Below are positions 26,318 through 35,555 of a stretch of 64,000 nt of DNA, piece after piece. The number at the start of each line of letters is the position of its first letter. The first letter of the stretch is position 1. A model generated the notes under the pieces. It was given only the letters and a program-made list of their open reading frames with translations, searched no databases and had not been told where the DNA came from. The DNA is taken from positions 1-64,000 of the forward strand of contig NZ_JABUZA010000004.1 of assembly GCF_014897985.1 (NCBI RefSeq), read 5' to 3'. The translations under genes were made by a program, and so were the position numbers. The DNA is from Halomonas colorata (lineage in GTDB: Bacteria; Pseudomonadota; Gammaproteobacteria; Pseudomonadales; Halomonadaceae).

Positions 26318-27787
26318 ATGACCAGCCGTGCTCAACCCGTGCCGTTATGGAAGTTGTTAGCACCCGTTTTCGTCGCCATCGTCGTTGCCTTGATACCCGC
26401 GCCATCGGGACTGGCACCGCATGCGTGGTACTTTTTTGCCATTTTTCTGGGCTGTGTGGTCGGGCTGATACTCGAGCCCCTGCCCGGTGCAGTCATTGGC
26501 CTACTCGGGGTGACGCTGGCCGCGCTACTTTCGCAATGGGTACTGTTTTCGCCGGAGCAGATGGCAGTGGAAGGCTTCAATGCGGCCAATCAGGCCTTCG
26601 CCTGGGCGGTCTCGGGCTTCACCAACTCGACCGTTTGGCTGATTTTTGGCGCCTTCATGTTTGCCCTTGGCTATGAGAAAACCGGCCTGGGGCGGCGCAT
26701 CTCGCTTTGGCTGGTGAAATCCATGGGCAAACGCACCCTAACGCTGGGTTACGCGGTCATGATCGCGGATGCGATTCTGGCGCCGTTTACCCCTTCCAAC
26801 ACCGCGCGCAGCGGCGGCACCATCTACCCGGTGATTCGTAACCTGCCGCCGCTTTATGATTCCCACCCCAACGACCCCAGCATGAAGCGCATGGGCAGCT
26901 TTTTGATGTGGACGGCCATCGTGTCCACCTGTGTCACAAGCTCCCTGTTTCTGACCGCACTGGCCCCCAACCTGCTGGCCATCGCGCTGACCGAAAGCGC
27001 CACCGGCCTGCATATCCACTGGGGGCAGTGGTTCATGGCGGTCGCGCCGGTGGGTATTTTCCTGCTACTCCTGGTGCCCTTGCTGTGCTACTGGCTGTGC
27101 GCCCCAGAGGTAAAAGCGGGTAATGAAATTTCCGACTGGGCCGGCCAGGAACTGGCCAAGCTGGGACGCTTGACCCGCCATGAAATCCTTTTGGTCGTCA
27201 TGGTGGCCACGGCCTTGCTGCTGTGGATCTTCGGCGGCGATATCATTTCGGCGTCCCTGGTGGGCCTGGTGGTCATTTGTGCCATGCTGCTGACCGGCAT
27301 CATCGACTGGAACGATATTCTCGATAACCGCGCGGCCTGGAATACCTTTGTCTGGTTTGCCACCCTGGTGGCCCTGGCCGGCGGGCTTAGCCAGGTCGGG
27401 TTCGTCAACTGGTTCGGTGGCGTGGTCGGCGGGCAGATCAGCGGCTTCAACCCCGTGATGGCCATGGTCGCGCTCACCGTGATTTTCTATCTGCTCCACT
27501 ACCTGTTTGCCAGCGTCACCGCCCACGTGACGGCTTTACTGCCGGTCATGCTGGCGGCGGCTTCGGGCATCGCGGGGCTGGATATGGAGCTGTTCGTTTT
27601 GCTGCTGCTCCCCACGCTCGGTTTCATGGGCATTCTGACTCCTTACGGCACCGGCCCAAGCCCGGTCTACTACGGCAGCGGCTACCTGCCGAGCGGCCTT
27701 TGGTGGCGGCTGGGGGCGGTCTTTGGTCTGCTGTTTCTGGTGGTCTGGCTGGCGGTCGGGCTTCCGTGGCTGCTGCTGATCCACTGA
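26318..27787 (+). CDS. DASS/SLC13-family dicarboxylate transporter
   Basis: 489-residue inner-membrane carrier with about twelve helices. It belongs to the divalent anion:sodium symporter group, close to the 2-oxoglutarate/malate antiporters of plastids and bacterial YbhI/CitT-type carriers. Landmarks are NSTVWLIFGAFMFALGYEKTGLGRR, APFTPSNTARSGGTIYPVIRNLP (substrate-binding SNT) and the C-terminal GILTPYGTGPSPVYYGSGYL. Its divergent position with frdA suggests fumarate or malate uptake with succinate export. The exact substrate is inferred. Confidence 0.85.
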   Translation: MTSRAQPVPLWKLLAPVFVAIVVALIPAPSGLAPHAWYFFAIFLGCVVGLILEPLPGAVIGLLGVTLAALLSQWVLFSPEQMAVEGFNAANQAFAWAVSGFTNSTVWLIFGAFMFALGYEKTGLGRRISLWLVKSMGKRTLTLGYAVMIADAILAPFTPSNTARSGGTIYPVIRNLPPLYDSHPNDPSMKRMGSFLMWTAIVSTCVTSSLFLTALAPNLLAIALTESATGLHIHWGQWFMAVAPVGIFLLLLVPLLCYWLCAPEVKAGNEISDWAGQELAKLGRLTRHEILLVVMVATALLLWIFGGDIISASLVGLVVICAMLLTGIIDWNDILDNRAAWNTFVWFATLVALAGGLSQVGFVNWFGGVVGGQISGFNPVMAMVALTVIFYLLHYLFASVTAHVTALLPVMLAAASGIAGLDMELFVLLLLPTLGFMGILTPYGTGPSPVYYGSGYLPSGLWWRLGAVFGLLFLVVWLAVGLPWLLLIH

Positions 27788-27798
27788 GCAAGGGGCCC

Positions 27799-28578
27799 TT
27801 AAAGGAGCGCGCGATACCAGCTTTCCAGCTGCCGCGCGACCTGGCCGGGCTGCTCGGAATGCAGATTGTGCCCCCCTTCGAGGGGGGCATGCGCTATATG
27901 GGGCGCCGCCGCTGCCAGGCGTGTCGCCAGGCCGCTGAATTTGGCGTCGTGAAGGCCGGACAGATAGCCGACCGGCAACGAGGTATTCGCCAGCCACGGC
28001 CACTGAGAGGGCTGATGCCCCAGCGACGTGGCCCGCAACATGCAAGCTACGGACTTACCAATATTGTGCCCCCGGCGCTTGCACTGCTGGCTGCGCGCCG
28101 CGGTGGAGAGATCGGCAAATACGGGCTGCTGGTACCAGTTGGCGAGCACGTTTTGAAGCGGTTCCTGCTCGAAGCGTATTGCCCAGCGTTCATCATGCGC
28201 AAGACGCCCCGGCCGCTCGCTTTCGGGTAGCCCGGGGTGGGCACTCTCCAGCCATAGCGCCTGAAGCCCCGGCGGTTGGCGGCTGGCGTGATAAAGCGCC
28301 AGCCGCCCGCCCAGAGAATACCCTAGCAAGCAGTAGCGGTCGATGCCCCGGGCGTTCAAGGTATCGCCCAACCAGTGATGAAACGCGTCGAAAGAGCTTA
28401 CCTGCACGCCGTGGTTCTCGCCGTGGCCGGGCAGGTCCAGTGCCAGCGTCGGGATACCCTTCCCCTCCAACTGGTCACGGACCTTTATCCAGTCGTGCCG
28501 GTCGCCTAACAGGCCATGCAGCATTATCAGGATCGGGTTGGAAAAATGGCTGGAAGGATGGTTGGAAGAGTCGCTCAC
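27799..28578 (-). CDS. menH: 2-succinyl-6-hydroxy-2,4-cyclohexadiene-1-carboxylate synthase
   Basis: 259-residue alpha/beta hydrolase that eliminates pyruvate from the MenD product. LHGLLGDRHDW supplies the oxyanion loop, GYSLGGRLALY the nucleophile Ser, and GGHNLHSEQPGQVA the catalytic His, with an Asp in SGLHDAKFSGL. The order and position directly after menD support MenH over other hydrolases. It is the last gene of menF-menD-menH and convergent with the DASS transporter. Confidence 0.88.
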   Translation of the reverse strand: MSDSSNHPSSHFSNPILIMLHGLLGDRHDWIKVRDQLEGKGIPTLALDLPGHGENHGVQVSSFDAFHHWLGDTLNARGIDRYCLLGYSLGGRLALYHASRQPPGLQALWLESAHPGLPESERPGRLAHDERWAIRFEQEPLQNVLANWYQQPVFADLSTAARSQQCKRRGHNIGKSVACMLRATSLGHQPSQWPWLANTSLPVGYLSGLHDAKFSGLATRLAAAAPHIAHAPLEGGHNLHSEQPGQVARQLESWYRALL

Positions 28579-28579
28579 G

Positions 28580-30331
28580 TCAGGCCTCTCGAATCGCTAC
28601 GCCCAGGGCCGCCAGCTCATCCGCTACCTGCTGATGAGGCAAGCTGATTTCGATCAGCGTAACGCCGACCTCGAGGGCCTGCTGGTAGGCTGCGGTAAAG
28701 GCATCGAGCGAATCCGGCGCGGCGTACGCAAGCCCGAACATCAACGCCGCATGTTCAAAGTTCAGCCCGTGGGGCTGGCGAAAATAGCGCTCCAGCTGCT
28801 CGCCTTCTTTGGGCACCGGCAGCATATGAAAAATGCTGCCGCCATCGTTATTGAGAATGACCACCACCAAGGGGTGCGCCGCCTGTTTCAGCAGCGCCAG
28901 GCTGTTGAGGTCGTGCAGGGCGCTGGTGTCCCCCAGCACGAGGGTGGTGGGCCCTGGATGGGTACAACTGAGGCCGTAGGCCGTGGCCGTCAGACCATCG
29001 ATGCCGGAAGCGCCGCGATTGGTGAATACCCGCAGGGGCATTTCGCGGTAGGTGCCCAGCATATTCATCAGCCGCGCCACCAGGCTATTGCCGACCACCA
29101 GCTGCCCTTTCGCCTGTTGCGCTAATTGGTGGCACACCCCCAGTTCGGAAAACGCAGCACATCGCGCCTCGACACACTGGCGGGTGCGCCGCTGAAGGCG
29201 ATCCAGCCGGTGCCAGGGCGGCCGCTCGGCGGGCGTGGGCAACGCTTCAATGAACGCGTCGGGCGGGCTGACCCAGCGGCGCTTGATAACGTAATCGGGG
29301 TCGAGCCGGTGCGGCAGCGGATCGACCAGCCAGGTGTCCTGCCAGGGCTTTTGCGCGATAAAGCCGGTCAACCGCTTGGAAATCAGCCGCCCGCCGAACT
29401 GCAGCAGCACCTCGGCCTGGGCAAGCTCTTCGTAAAACTGCGGGTCATGAAGGGCCAGGTCGAAATACACCAGGTTCTGCGGATCGAAGCGAATCTGGCT
29501 TTGCAGGTCCGCCAATAAAGGCCAGCCCAACTGTTTGGAGAGCTCGACGATTTTCGCTACCTGATGGGGGGCATGCGCGCTTCCCTCGATATTGCCCACG
29601 ACAATCACGCCCTGCTTTCGAGAAAATACCTCCCACTCGCTATCGCACGCGCTCGTGTGTGAAGGGGTTTCCACCGGCGCCTGCCAATCACTCCAGGGGG
29701 CGGGGCCTGCCTGCCAGCGGCCTAGCGGGGCAAGGTAGTGGGTGGCATCGAGTAAGTCGCGGCCTGGGTAGAGCGGTTCGCGATACCGGCAGTTAATGTG
29801 GATAGGCCCAGGCGTGCGGCGCTGTCGATCGACACAGTGGTCAATGGTACTCAGCAAAAAAGCCGCTTGCATCTCTGCGGCTGGCGGCGGCAAATCCCGG
29901 TGCTCGACCGTGTGGCGGGCGAAAATATCCCGCTGATCGATCGCCTGGTTGCTGCCGTTATCCAATAGCTCGATCGGCCGGTCGGCGGAGAGCACCACCA
30001 GCGGCACGCCGGTCAATTTGGCTTCCACGATCGCCGGATAGAGATTGGCGACCGCCGTCCCCGAGGTCGTGATGATCACGACCGGCCGATGGCTGCCCCG
30101 GGCCATGCCGAGCGCGAGAAAGCCAAGCCCGCGTTCGTCGAAATGGCAGTGGCAGTTTAGCCCCGCATGTTCGCTGGCCGCCGCCGTCAACGGGGCCGAG
30201 CGCGAACCCGGCGCCAGCACGACATCGCGCACTCCCAGGCGATAAAGCTCCTCCAGCATCAGCGCAGCCCAGAGGTGATTGAAGGTGGCGTGATGCGTTG
30301 CAAAGCCAGGCATTGAAGCAGGCGCGGTCAT
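28580..30331 (-). CDS. menD: SEPHCHC synthase (menaquinone ThDP enzyme)
   Basis: 583-residue thiamine-diphosphate enzyme that adds a 2-oxoglutarate-derived unit to isochorismate. Landmarks are [53 protein letters not shown], a central domain, and the ThDP/metal segment [15 protein letters not shown] ... [16 protein letters not shown]. It needs isochorismate from MenF, whose gene ends three bases upstream, and hands its product to MenH, whose gene begins one base downstream. Confidence 0.95.
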   Translation of the reverse strand: MTAPASMPGFATHHATFNHLWAALMLEELYRLGVRDVVLAPGSRSAPLTAAASEHAGLNCHCHFDERGLGFLALGMARGSHRPVVIITTSGTAVANLYPAIVEAKLTGVPLVVLSADRPIELLDNGSNQAIDQRDIFARHTVEHRDLPPPAAEMQAAFLLSTIDHCVDRQRRTPGPIHINCRYREPLYPGRDLLDATHYLAPLGRWQAGPAPWSDWQAPVETPSHTSACDSEWEVFSRKQGVIVVGNIEGSAHAPHQVAKIVELSKQLGWPLLADLQSQIRFDPQNLVYFDLALHDPQFYEELAQAEVLLQFGGRLISKRLTGFIAQKPWQDTWLVDPLPHRLDPDYVIKRRWVSPPDAFIEALPTPAERPPWHRLDRLQRRTRQCVEARCAAFSELGVCHQLAQQAKGQLVVGNSLVARLMNMLGTYREMPLRVFTNRGASGIDGLTATAYGLSCTHPGPTTLVLGDTSALHDLNSLALLKQAAHPLVVVILNNDGGSIFHMLPVPKEGEQLERYFRQPHGLNFEHAALMFGLAYAAPDSLDAFTAAYQQALEVGVTLIEISLPHQQVADELAALGVAIREA

Positions 30332-30334
30332 GTC

Positions 30335-31663
30335 TTACCCCATTCCCAAAAGCGTCATGATATCGGCAATTTTACTATCCAGCTCGCGCCACTCCGCGTC
30401 TGGTTCAGAACCTTTCACGATCCCCGCACCGGCGTAGAGCCGAATCGAGTCTTTACCGACATGGGCACAGCGAATGGCCACTGCCAGGTCACTGCTGGCG
30501 TGGCTGATTCGACCAAAGACACCCGCGTACCAGCCGCGCCGGTGGTGCTCATGCTGGCGGATGAAGGCCAACGCCGCCTGACGGGGTACGCCTCCGACGG
30601 CTGGCGTTGGAGGCAAGGTTTCGAGTAGTTGCCGGTCGCTCACTTCAGGGTGTAGCTTGGCGTGAATCAGGCGGCGAATGTGCAGCACCGAGCGCAGCGT
30701 GACAATATGTGCCTCGCCCATGTCGATCCGATGCGAAAGCGGTTCAAGCTGGCTCAGCAGCTGTTGATACACGCACCGATTTTCCAGGCCGTTCTTGGTA
30801 TCTGAAAGCAGCCTGATGGCAAGTTCACCATCTTGCTGGGCTGTGCGCCCGCGAGGCGTCGTCCCAGCCAGTGCCTCGCTAGCCAAGTGAGAACCTTTGC
30901 GCCTGTAAAGCCGCTCCGGAGGGCAGCCAATAAACGCTTCATGGGGTGTGAACTGGATACCCAACTGGAAACAGTCAGCAGCCCCTGCCTGCCAGTGTGA
31001 CAGTAGCGCCCAAGGGCTGGGTATTTCAGAACTGCGTAGGCATGTTTCCCGCGAAAGAACCACCTTGGGGGTTCTACACAATTGGTCTGGCTGGGTCACC
31101 CGGCTTACCTGTGCTGCCCACTCTTCCCGAGAAGGACAGTCGTTACGTTCCAGGGAAAGCGGCAAAAGTGGTGAAAGTGGCCTGGGCGGATTTAGCGCAT
31201 CAAGCGCCGCATGGGCATCAGCCAACTCTTGTTCACGATCGCGGTCATCGAAGCGCAGGTTGAGTGACAGCATTGTCCCTTGCTCACAGCGCTTGAGTTC
31301 TATGCGCGGCAGCAAAAAGTAGCAGTGGTTGAAGTTCGCCCACCCCGGCGTAGTAGGGTCAAAGGCCATACCACCGAAATAGTCGGGCTGCTCTCCCGGG
31401 TGGGCCGCCAGCGCGTATTGGTCGCTGTGCAACGCCGCTAGCGAGTCCAGCGCTTTGACCACGCCGACCATTGCGTACTCGGGCGCATCAAGCTCGCGAG
31501 CTTTCCAGTAAAGGCGCGGGAACACGCTCTGCACATTCAGCCAGCCTATTAAATGCTCTATCTGGCAGGGCGTGCTCAGCCGTATAAATCCCTGCGGCTG
31601 CTCAATACAAAGCTCATCCAGCCGTTGCTTGAGTATTACCACGGGGGTTGCCAATTCCGTCAT
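30335..31663 (-). CDS. menF: Isochorismate synthase
   Basis: 442-residue chorismate-utilising enzyme making isochorismate, the first committed step. The C-terminal domain has SEALAGTTPRGRT, LRSVLHIRRLIHAKL, TPAVGGVPRQAALAFI, GWYAGVFGRIS and HVGKDSIRLYAGAGIVKGSEPDAEW (cited as landmarks GAGIVKGS and PDAEW), with the metal-binding acidic residues. MenF is preferred over EntC because menD and menH follow. No FNR-type box was found in the short gap behind DoxX. Confidence 0.93.
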   Translation of the reverse strand: MTELATPVVILKQRLDELCIEQPQGFIRLSTPCQIEHLIGWLNVQSVFPRLYWKARELDAPEYAMVGVVKALDSLAALHSDQYALAAHPGEQPDYFGGMAFDPTTPGWANFNHCYFLLPRIELKRCEQGTMLSLNLRFDDRDREQELADAHAALDALNPPRPLSPLLPLSLERNDCPSREEWAAQVSRVTQPDQLCRTPKVVLSRETCLRSSEIPSPWALLSHWQAGAADCFQLGIQFTPHEAFIGCPPERLYRRKGSHLASEALAGTTPRGRTAQQDGELAIRLLSDTKNGLENRCVYQQLLSQLEPLSHRIDMGEAHIVTLRSVLHIRRLIHAKLHPEVSDRQLLETLPPTPAVGGVPRQAALAFIRQHEHHRRGWYAGVFGRISHASSDLAVAIRCAHVGKDSIRLYAGAGIVKGSEPDAEWRELDSKIADIMTLLGMG

Positions 31664-31713
31664 GTCACGCTTACTTCCTCAAAATACCCATTTCACAATG
31701 CTGTAAGCATGGT

Positions 31714-32205
31714 TCAGGCGTGCCGATCGCGTACTATTTTGTTTCTGATATAGGGCAGCACCCAGCGGTCTCCGCCAAAGCGACCGGCATTGGCGCCTGC
31801 CACTAGCAAGAAGAAGGTCAGCGCGATCATCCACGGGTTGGCCGAGACGGTGCCCGCCATCAAGAAGGACATGTTCATCACAATGGCGAAAAAAGCCGCA
31901 TAGGAGGTCAGGACGCCAACAATCAGCCCAAGCCCTACCAGAACCTCGCCGAACGGAATAACGACATTGATAATATCGGCATAAGGCAGCGCGACGTTGT
32001 CTAGAAAGGCAACGTAGTTAGGATAAACCATGCTGCCTTCACGCATTACAGGGTTGGCAACCGCATTACTCAAAAAGCCCTGAGCATCAAAGCCGCTGGT
32101 CATTTTGCCAATCCCCAGCGTTAGCCAGGTAATACCCAGATAGAGGCGCAATACTAGCCAGACAAAAGCTGCATATTTGTTTGTTCTAAATAAGTCGCTG
32201 ATCAT
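31714..32205 (-). CDS. DoxX-family membrane protein
   Basis: 163 residues with four predicted helices: VWLVLRLYLGITWLTLGIGKM, then INVVIPFGEVLVGLGLIVGVLTSYAAFFAIVMNMSFLMAG, and a final helix near residue 125, ending GRFGGDRWVLPYI (landmarks PFGEVLVGLGL, GGDRWVLP). DoxX proteins are small quinone-linked membrane proteins; DoxD/DoxA relatives oxidise thiosulfate, but most members are uncharacterised. It is 50 bp upstream of menF on the same strand, so it may lead the operon. Confidence 0.8.
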   Translation of the reverse strand: MISDLFRTNKYAAFVWLVLRLYLGITWLTLGIGKMTSGFDAQGFLSNAVANPVMREGSMVYPNYVAFLDNVALPYADIINVVIPFGEVLVGLGLIVGVLTSYAAFFAIVMNMSFLMAGTVSANPWMIALTFFLLVAGANAGRFGGDRWVLPYIRNKIVRDRHA

Positions 32206-32267
32206 CCCGTAGGCTCCACATTAGAGGGGGAATGCCAGTAGTGTGGGGGAAAGCACGTCGGCTTTTT

Positions 32268-32281
32268 TTGACTTAAGTCTA
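32268..32281. promoter_or_regulatory. Palindromic site between doxX and menA
   Basis: TTGACTTAAGTCTA contains a perfect ten-base palindrome (GACTTAAGTC) in the divergent region between the doxX-men genes and menA. It fits the FNR-type layout at only about seven of ten positions, so its identity is open. Confidence 0.3.
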
Positions 32282-32389
32282 CTTTTTAGCACTTAATTAT
32301 ACATAGAGAGATGTTTTGGCCTCTGCTTATTGCATGCTGGTTCTACTAACGGTTTCTTTACCGCTGATGCCAAAAGGAATAGTCAATAA

Positions 32390-33322
32390 ATGCCCCAATC
32401 TGTAAAACGCCCTCACTACCACGCCTGGTTACTGGCGGCGCGACCACGCACACTCCCACTGGCCTGCGCGTCCATTTTACTGGGAACTGGACTTGCCTCT
32501 TATCAGGATAGTTTTAATGCAGGCGTATTCTTACTGACCCTGTTAACGGCGATCTCACTCCAGATACTCTCCAATTTGGCCAACGATTATGGGGATGCGG
32601 TATCGGGAGCAGATGACCAGGAGCGTATTGGTCCCGTTCGAGCGGTGTCGTCGGGCCTGTTAAGCCCTCAAACGATGCGTAGAGGAATGGTAATCACAGC
32701 CACGGCTGCTGCGCTTTTAGGACTTTCATTGCTGCTTACTGCCTTCGGAAACCAGTGGGGGCATATTGCCCTCTTCGTACTGCTAGGCGCCGCTGCTTTA
32801 TTAGCGGCGGTGACCTATACCGTGGGGCTTGGCGGTACGCCTTATGGATATCGGGGGCTAGGTGACATCTCGGTTTTTGTATTTTTTGGGCTGCTTGGCG
32901 TGCTGGGGACTTATTACCTGTATACCCAGCAGTTAAGCGGGCTGGCGCTTCTTCCTGCGGCGACCTGCGGACTGCTATCGGCTGCGGTACTGAATGTGAA
33001 CAACGTCCGCGATATCGAGAACGATGCGCGCAATGGAAAAATCACCCTGGCCGTAAAGCTTGGTCGCGCTAACGCGGTCAACTACCACTGGGCATTACTG
33101 GGTATGGCACTGCTGCTTACCTTGATTTATCTGATTGCACTTCCGGTGCCGCTGGTGGGATGGAGCTGCCTGCTGGTCGCCAAGCCGCTCTCTGATGCCG
33201 CCAGAACATTAAGCCATAGCCGCGATGGCGAGACTCTCACCGGTATGCTGAAGAAGACCGCCATTTCAACACTGATTTACAGCATGCTGCTATCCATTGG
33301 CTTGGCATTTTTTAGTGGCTAA
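32390..33322 (+). CDS. menA: 1,4-dihydroxy-2-naphthoate polyprenyltransferase
   Basis: 310-residue UbiA-superfamily membrane enzyme that attaches the isoprenoid tail to dihydroxynaphthoate, giving demethylmenaquinone. The first Asp-rich motif is NDYGDAVSGADDQERIGP and the second is NNVRDIENDARNGKITLAVKLG (landmarks NNVRDIEND), with about eight helices. The ATG at 32390 follows aaagga. Methylation by UbiE/MenG and the MenI thioesterase must come from elsewhere in the genome. It is divergent from doxX-menFDH. Confidence 0.94.
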   Translation: MPQSVKRPHYHAWLLAARPRTLPLACASILLGTGLASYQDSFNAGVFLLTLLTAISLQILSNLANDYGDAVSGADDQERIGPVRAVSSGLLSPQTMRRGMVITATAAALLGLSLLLTAFGNQWGHIALFVLLGAAALLAAVTYTVGLGGTPYGYRGLGDISVFVFFGLLGVLGTYYLYTQQLSGLALLPAATCGLLSAAVLNVNNVRDIENDARNGKITLAVKLGRANAVNYHWALLGMALLLTLIYLIALPVPLVGWSCLLVAKPLSDAARTLSHSRDGETLTGMLKKTAISTLIYSMLLSIGLAFFSG

Positions 33323-33351
33323 CAAGCTTTCTGTTTCAAGGATGATAAATT

Positions 33352-35058
33352 ATGACCATCTCTACTACGCCTTTCTCGGTAAATGAATTTCGCCAAGAAT
33401 TGTCAGTATCAAACCAGCGCAAAATGCTCACCTGGGCTGGCTGCGAGTTACGTGTGGCCTTCTGGCGCACCGTATCAGGCAAGGAGCGACCTGCGGTAAT
33501 AAAGATAAACGCGCAACGCTACTACGTCGCCTCCACCAGTGCTGACAATATGCAAACGTGGTTTGCCCGAATACAGCGTGAAAAGAACCTTCAAGAAAGC
33601 CCTGGAGACGAAACTTCTGGAGACAGTTCTGGAGACAGTTCTGGAGAAGGTTATGAGAAAAGTTCTAAGAAAAGTTCTGAAGAAAGTTTTGAAGAAAGCA
33701 GCGAGCTGGTAATCAAGTCACTGTCGCTTGCCGAGCTTGCCCGCAACGCGCATATCCACCAGTTGGGCATCCACCTGAGCGATGAGCAGGCAGCCATGTA
33801 TTTTTCAGGCTCTATCATGACACTCTGGGGAGAAACGGCCATTCTAGAGGATAAGAAAGGCCAAGAAATCATCTACCGAGCGGCCGAGGTCTTCACTTTC
33901 GAATCGCCTGATGAGCCCGACCCCATCCCCTATGGCGCTGTTCAGTACTGGCACGACGGCGAACTGGAGTACAACCCTGACCGAGATCTGAGTAAGCAAC
34001 AGTCACTGCATGTGTTCGATGATCAGTGGGACTGGAACAGCCCTCTATTTCCTACCCTACCCGATAAGGTACAGGCACTCAGTAGCCTTTCATCTAACGC
34101 GCAAGCCTTTTTCGAGCGTATGAGGGTGCCACCACTGCAAAGCCCAGAGCCTGAGCCAGTACAGCCTCCGGCCCCAGAGCCTTCCTACCAAAACGCTTTT
34201 GTCGGCGCGGATAATCTCGCCTCTTTCCACTCACTGCGTGGCATGGTCGATCAGGACATCGTACCGCCTGCCGACGATATCACTCTGACAATCACAAAAG
34301 ACGCCAAGCATCGTGACAAGCGCACCGACAGCACCGAACGCTGGGGAATAAGGATAAGCTTCACCACGCCCATGGGATTTAATGCCGTTTTCGACCCCGA
34401 CTGGCTAGATGCTTCTCTCTGCAAAGCCAATACAACACTGCCAGACACTACAGGCGTCCATCATGCCAGCGATGTACTACGCGAGCGTATTGTCAATCAT
34501 CTTGCCTGGAGCTTCTTTCAGCACGGCCGCGGCTTCGTAAAAACACTGTTCGGTACAGCCTTGAAAGGACTACTACCAAATTGCATTACCAACGGATACG
34601 GGGCTTTTCAGCTGGACTACGCGGATAAACGTTTCCCCTGTCTGGCACGCTTTCAGTGCGGTGAACTAGAAGTGGCAGTGCTTTTATTAGGGCAGGATAA
34701 AGGCAACTACGTATGCATGCCATTGAAGTTCGAGGAGATCCCGGAGGCGGATTTGCCCACGCTGGTCCCCCGTCGCAGCGAACTGATAAGCATGGAGTCA
34801 AAGAGTATAATACTTTCAGAGCACCACCATAGATTGATAATTCCCATGTCGCTTATCGACTTTCCTGACCATTGGTATCGTGGCATTCGAGTCAGCAATC
34901 AGCATATCAAATCTCAGTTTATTTTCGGCATGCGCTTCAACACCATGATCGCCGAAATGGAGAACGAACAAACTACCACTGCAAGGTTCCCTCTTAAGTG
35001 GATCATAGCAGGCTGTGCGGCAGTGGTTTTGGGCGTAATATTGGGGGTGAGTTTATAG
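33352..35058 (+). CDS. Predicted tail-anchored protein, paralog 1 (unknown family)
   Basis: 568 residues; I do not recognise the family. It is a paralog of the products at 35556 and 37195. Shared blocks are an N-terminal FxxFRQEL...RKMLTWAGCEL, VIKSLSLAELARNAHIHQLGIHL, VFDDQWDWNSPLFPTLP, a Pro-rich linker (PEPEPVQPPAPEP), SYQNAF, LRGMVDQDIVP, RERIVNHLAWSFFQ, KRFPCLARFQCGE and LIDFPDHWYRGIRVSNQ. The last 20 residues (KWIIAGCAAVVLGVILGVSL) form one membrane helix with no signal peptide, so a tail-anchored cytoplasmic protein is likely. Unlike its paralogs it carries a Ser/Asp/Glu/Lys-rich insert at residues about 84-118. The start is preceded by aaggatgataaa, a leader shared by all three genes. 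Confidence 0.7.
   Translation: MTISTTPFSVNEFRQELSVSNQRKMLTWAGCELRVAFWRTVSGKERPAVIKINAQRYYVASTSADNMQTWFARIQREKNLQESPGDETSGDSSGDSSGEGYEKSSKKSSEESFEESSELVIKSLSLAELARNAHIHQLGIHLSDEQAAMYFSGSIMTLWGETAILEDKKGQEIIYRAAEVFTFESPDEPDPIPYGAVQYWHDGELEYNPDRDLSKQQSLHVFDDQWDWNSPLFPTLPDKVQALSSLSSNAQAFFERMRVPPLQSPEPEPVQPPAPEPSYQNAFVGADNLASFHSLRGMVDQDIVPPADDITLTITKDAKHRDKRTDSTERWGIRISFTTPMGFNAVFDPDWLDASLCKANTTLPDTTGVHHASDVLRERIVNHLAWSFFQHGRGFVKTLFGTALKGLLPNCITNGYGAFQLDYADKRFPCLARFQCGELEVAVLLLGQDKGNYVCMPLKFEEIPEADLPTLVPRRSELISMESKSIILSEHHHRLIIPMSLIDFPDHWYRGIRVSNQHIKSQFIFGMRFNTMIAEMENEQTTTARFPLKWIIAGCAAVVLGVILGVSL
33603..33702 (+). repeat. Imperfect 12-base tandem repeats inside paralog 1
   Basis: About eight degenerate copies of a ggagacagttct-like unit encode the run GDSSGDSSGEGYEKSSKKSSEES. 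The repeats drift from Gly-Asp to Lys and Glu codons along the array. The two paralogs lack this segment, so it arose by local slippage after the genes split. Confidence 0.75.
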
Positions 35059-35126
35059 CCCCCCCTTCCTTTGCTAGCCTTTCCATTTATCGCCGCTTGC
35101 CCTGCGCTAACGATATTGCCTATGGC

Positions 35127-35265
35127 TTAAAGCACCATCTCATAGCCTTCAAATTTCGGCGGTCCCAGGTAAATACCTTCTGCGATTTGGCGCCCGCATG
35201 GGCTTTGCGGAAGGCTTCTGACTGGGTCCAGGCGCGGAAGGGCTTATTATATCCATGCTGAGCAA
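35127..35265 (-). pseudogene. 3' remnant of an antibiotic-biosynthesis-monooxygenase (ABM) gene, copy A
   Basis: The plus-strand sequence from ttaaagcacc onward aligns without gaps over roughly 110 bases to the end of the intact ABM gene at 43709-44011. The minus strand still reads AWTQSEAFRKAHAGAKS-like residues to a TAA stop. Upstream coding sequence is missing. It lies just after paralog 1, convergent with it. The rest of the 35059-35555 gap (35266 onward) shows no ORF, only the paralog 2 leader. Confidence 0.75.
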
Positions 35266-35555
35266 TGTCATGGCCTGACACTAGAGTTTGCTACCCCACC
35301 ATGCCATAAGCGCTTAACCGGCGGAGCCCATCAATTTTGCCTAAATAAGTTAGAAACAATAAACTATGTTTTCTTAGGGCTCGGAAGCGCTGGGCGATAA
35401 ACACTGAACATTGATTTTATCAAAACCCAGTGCCCACGTCTGATTAAGCACGATGAATAAGCACGCGTACTCGCCGCTTCTTATTGTTCATTACTATTTA
35501 AAAGCCTGTTGTTTTATAGGGCTTTGAACTGCTATCTAACTCAGGGATGATAACC

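Noticed and set aside
35316..35370. GCTTAAC ... GTTAGAA pair in the paralog 1-2 gap as an attC site
   Set aside because: No internal pairing between the arms and no associated cassette gene; likely coincidence.
35411..35423. TTGATTTTATCAA, similar to an FNR box, upstream of paralog 2
   Set aside because: The half-sites are separated by three bases, not four, so the spacing does not fit FNR/ANR binding.
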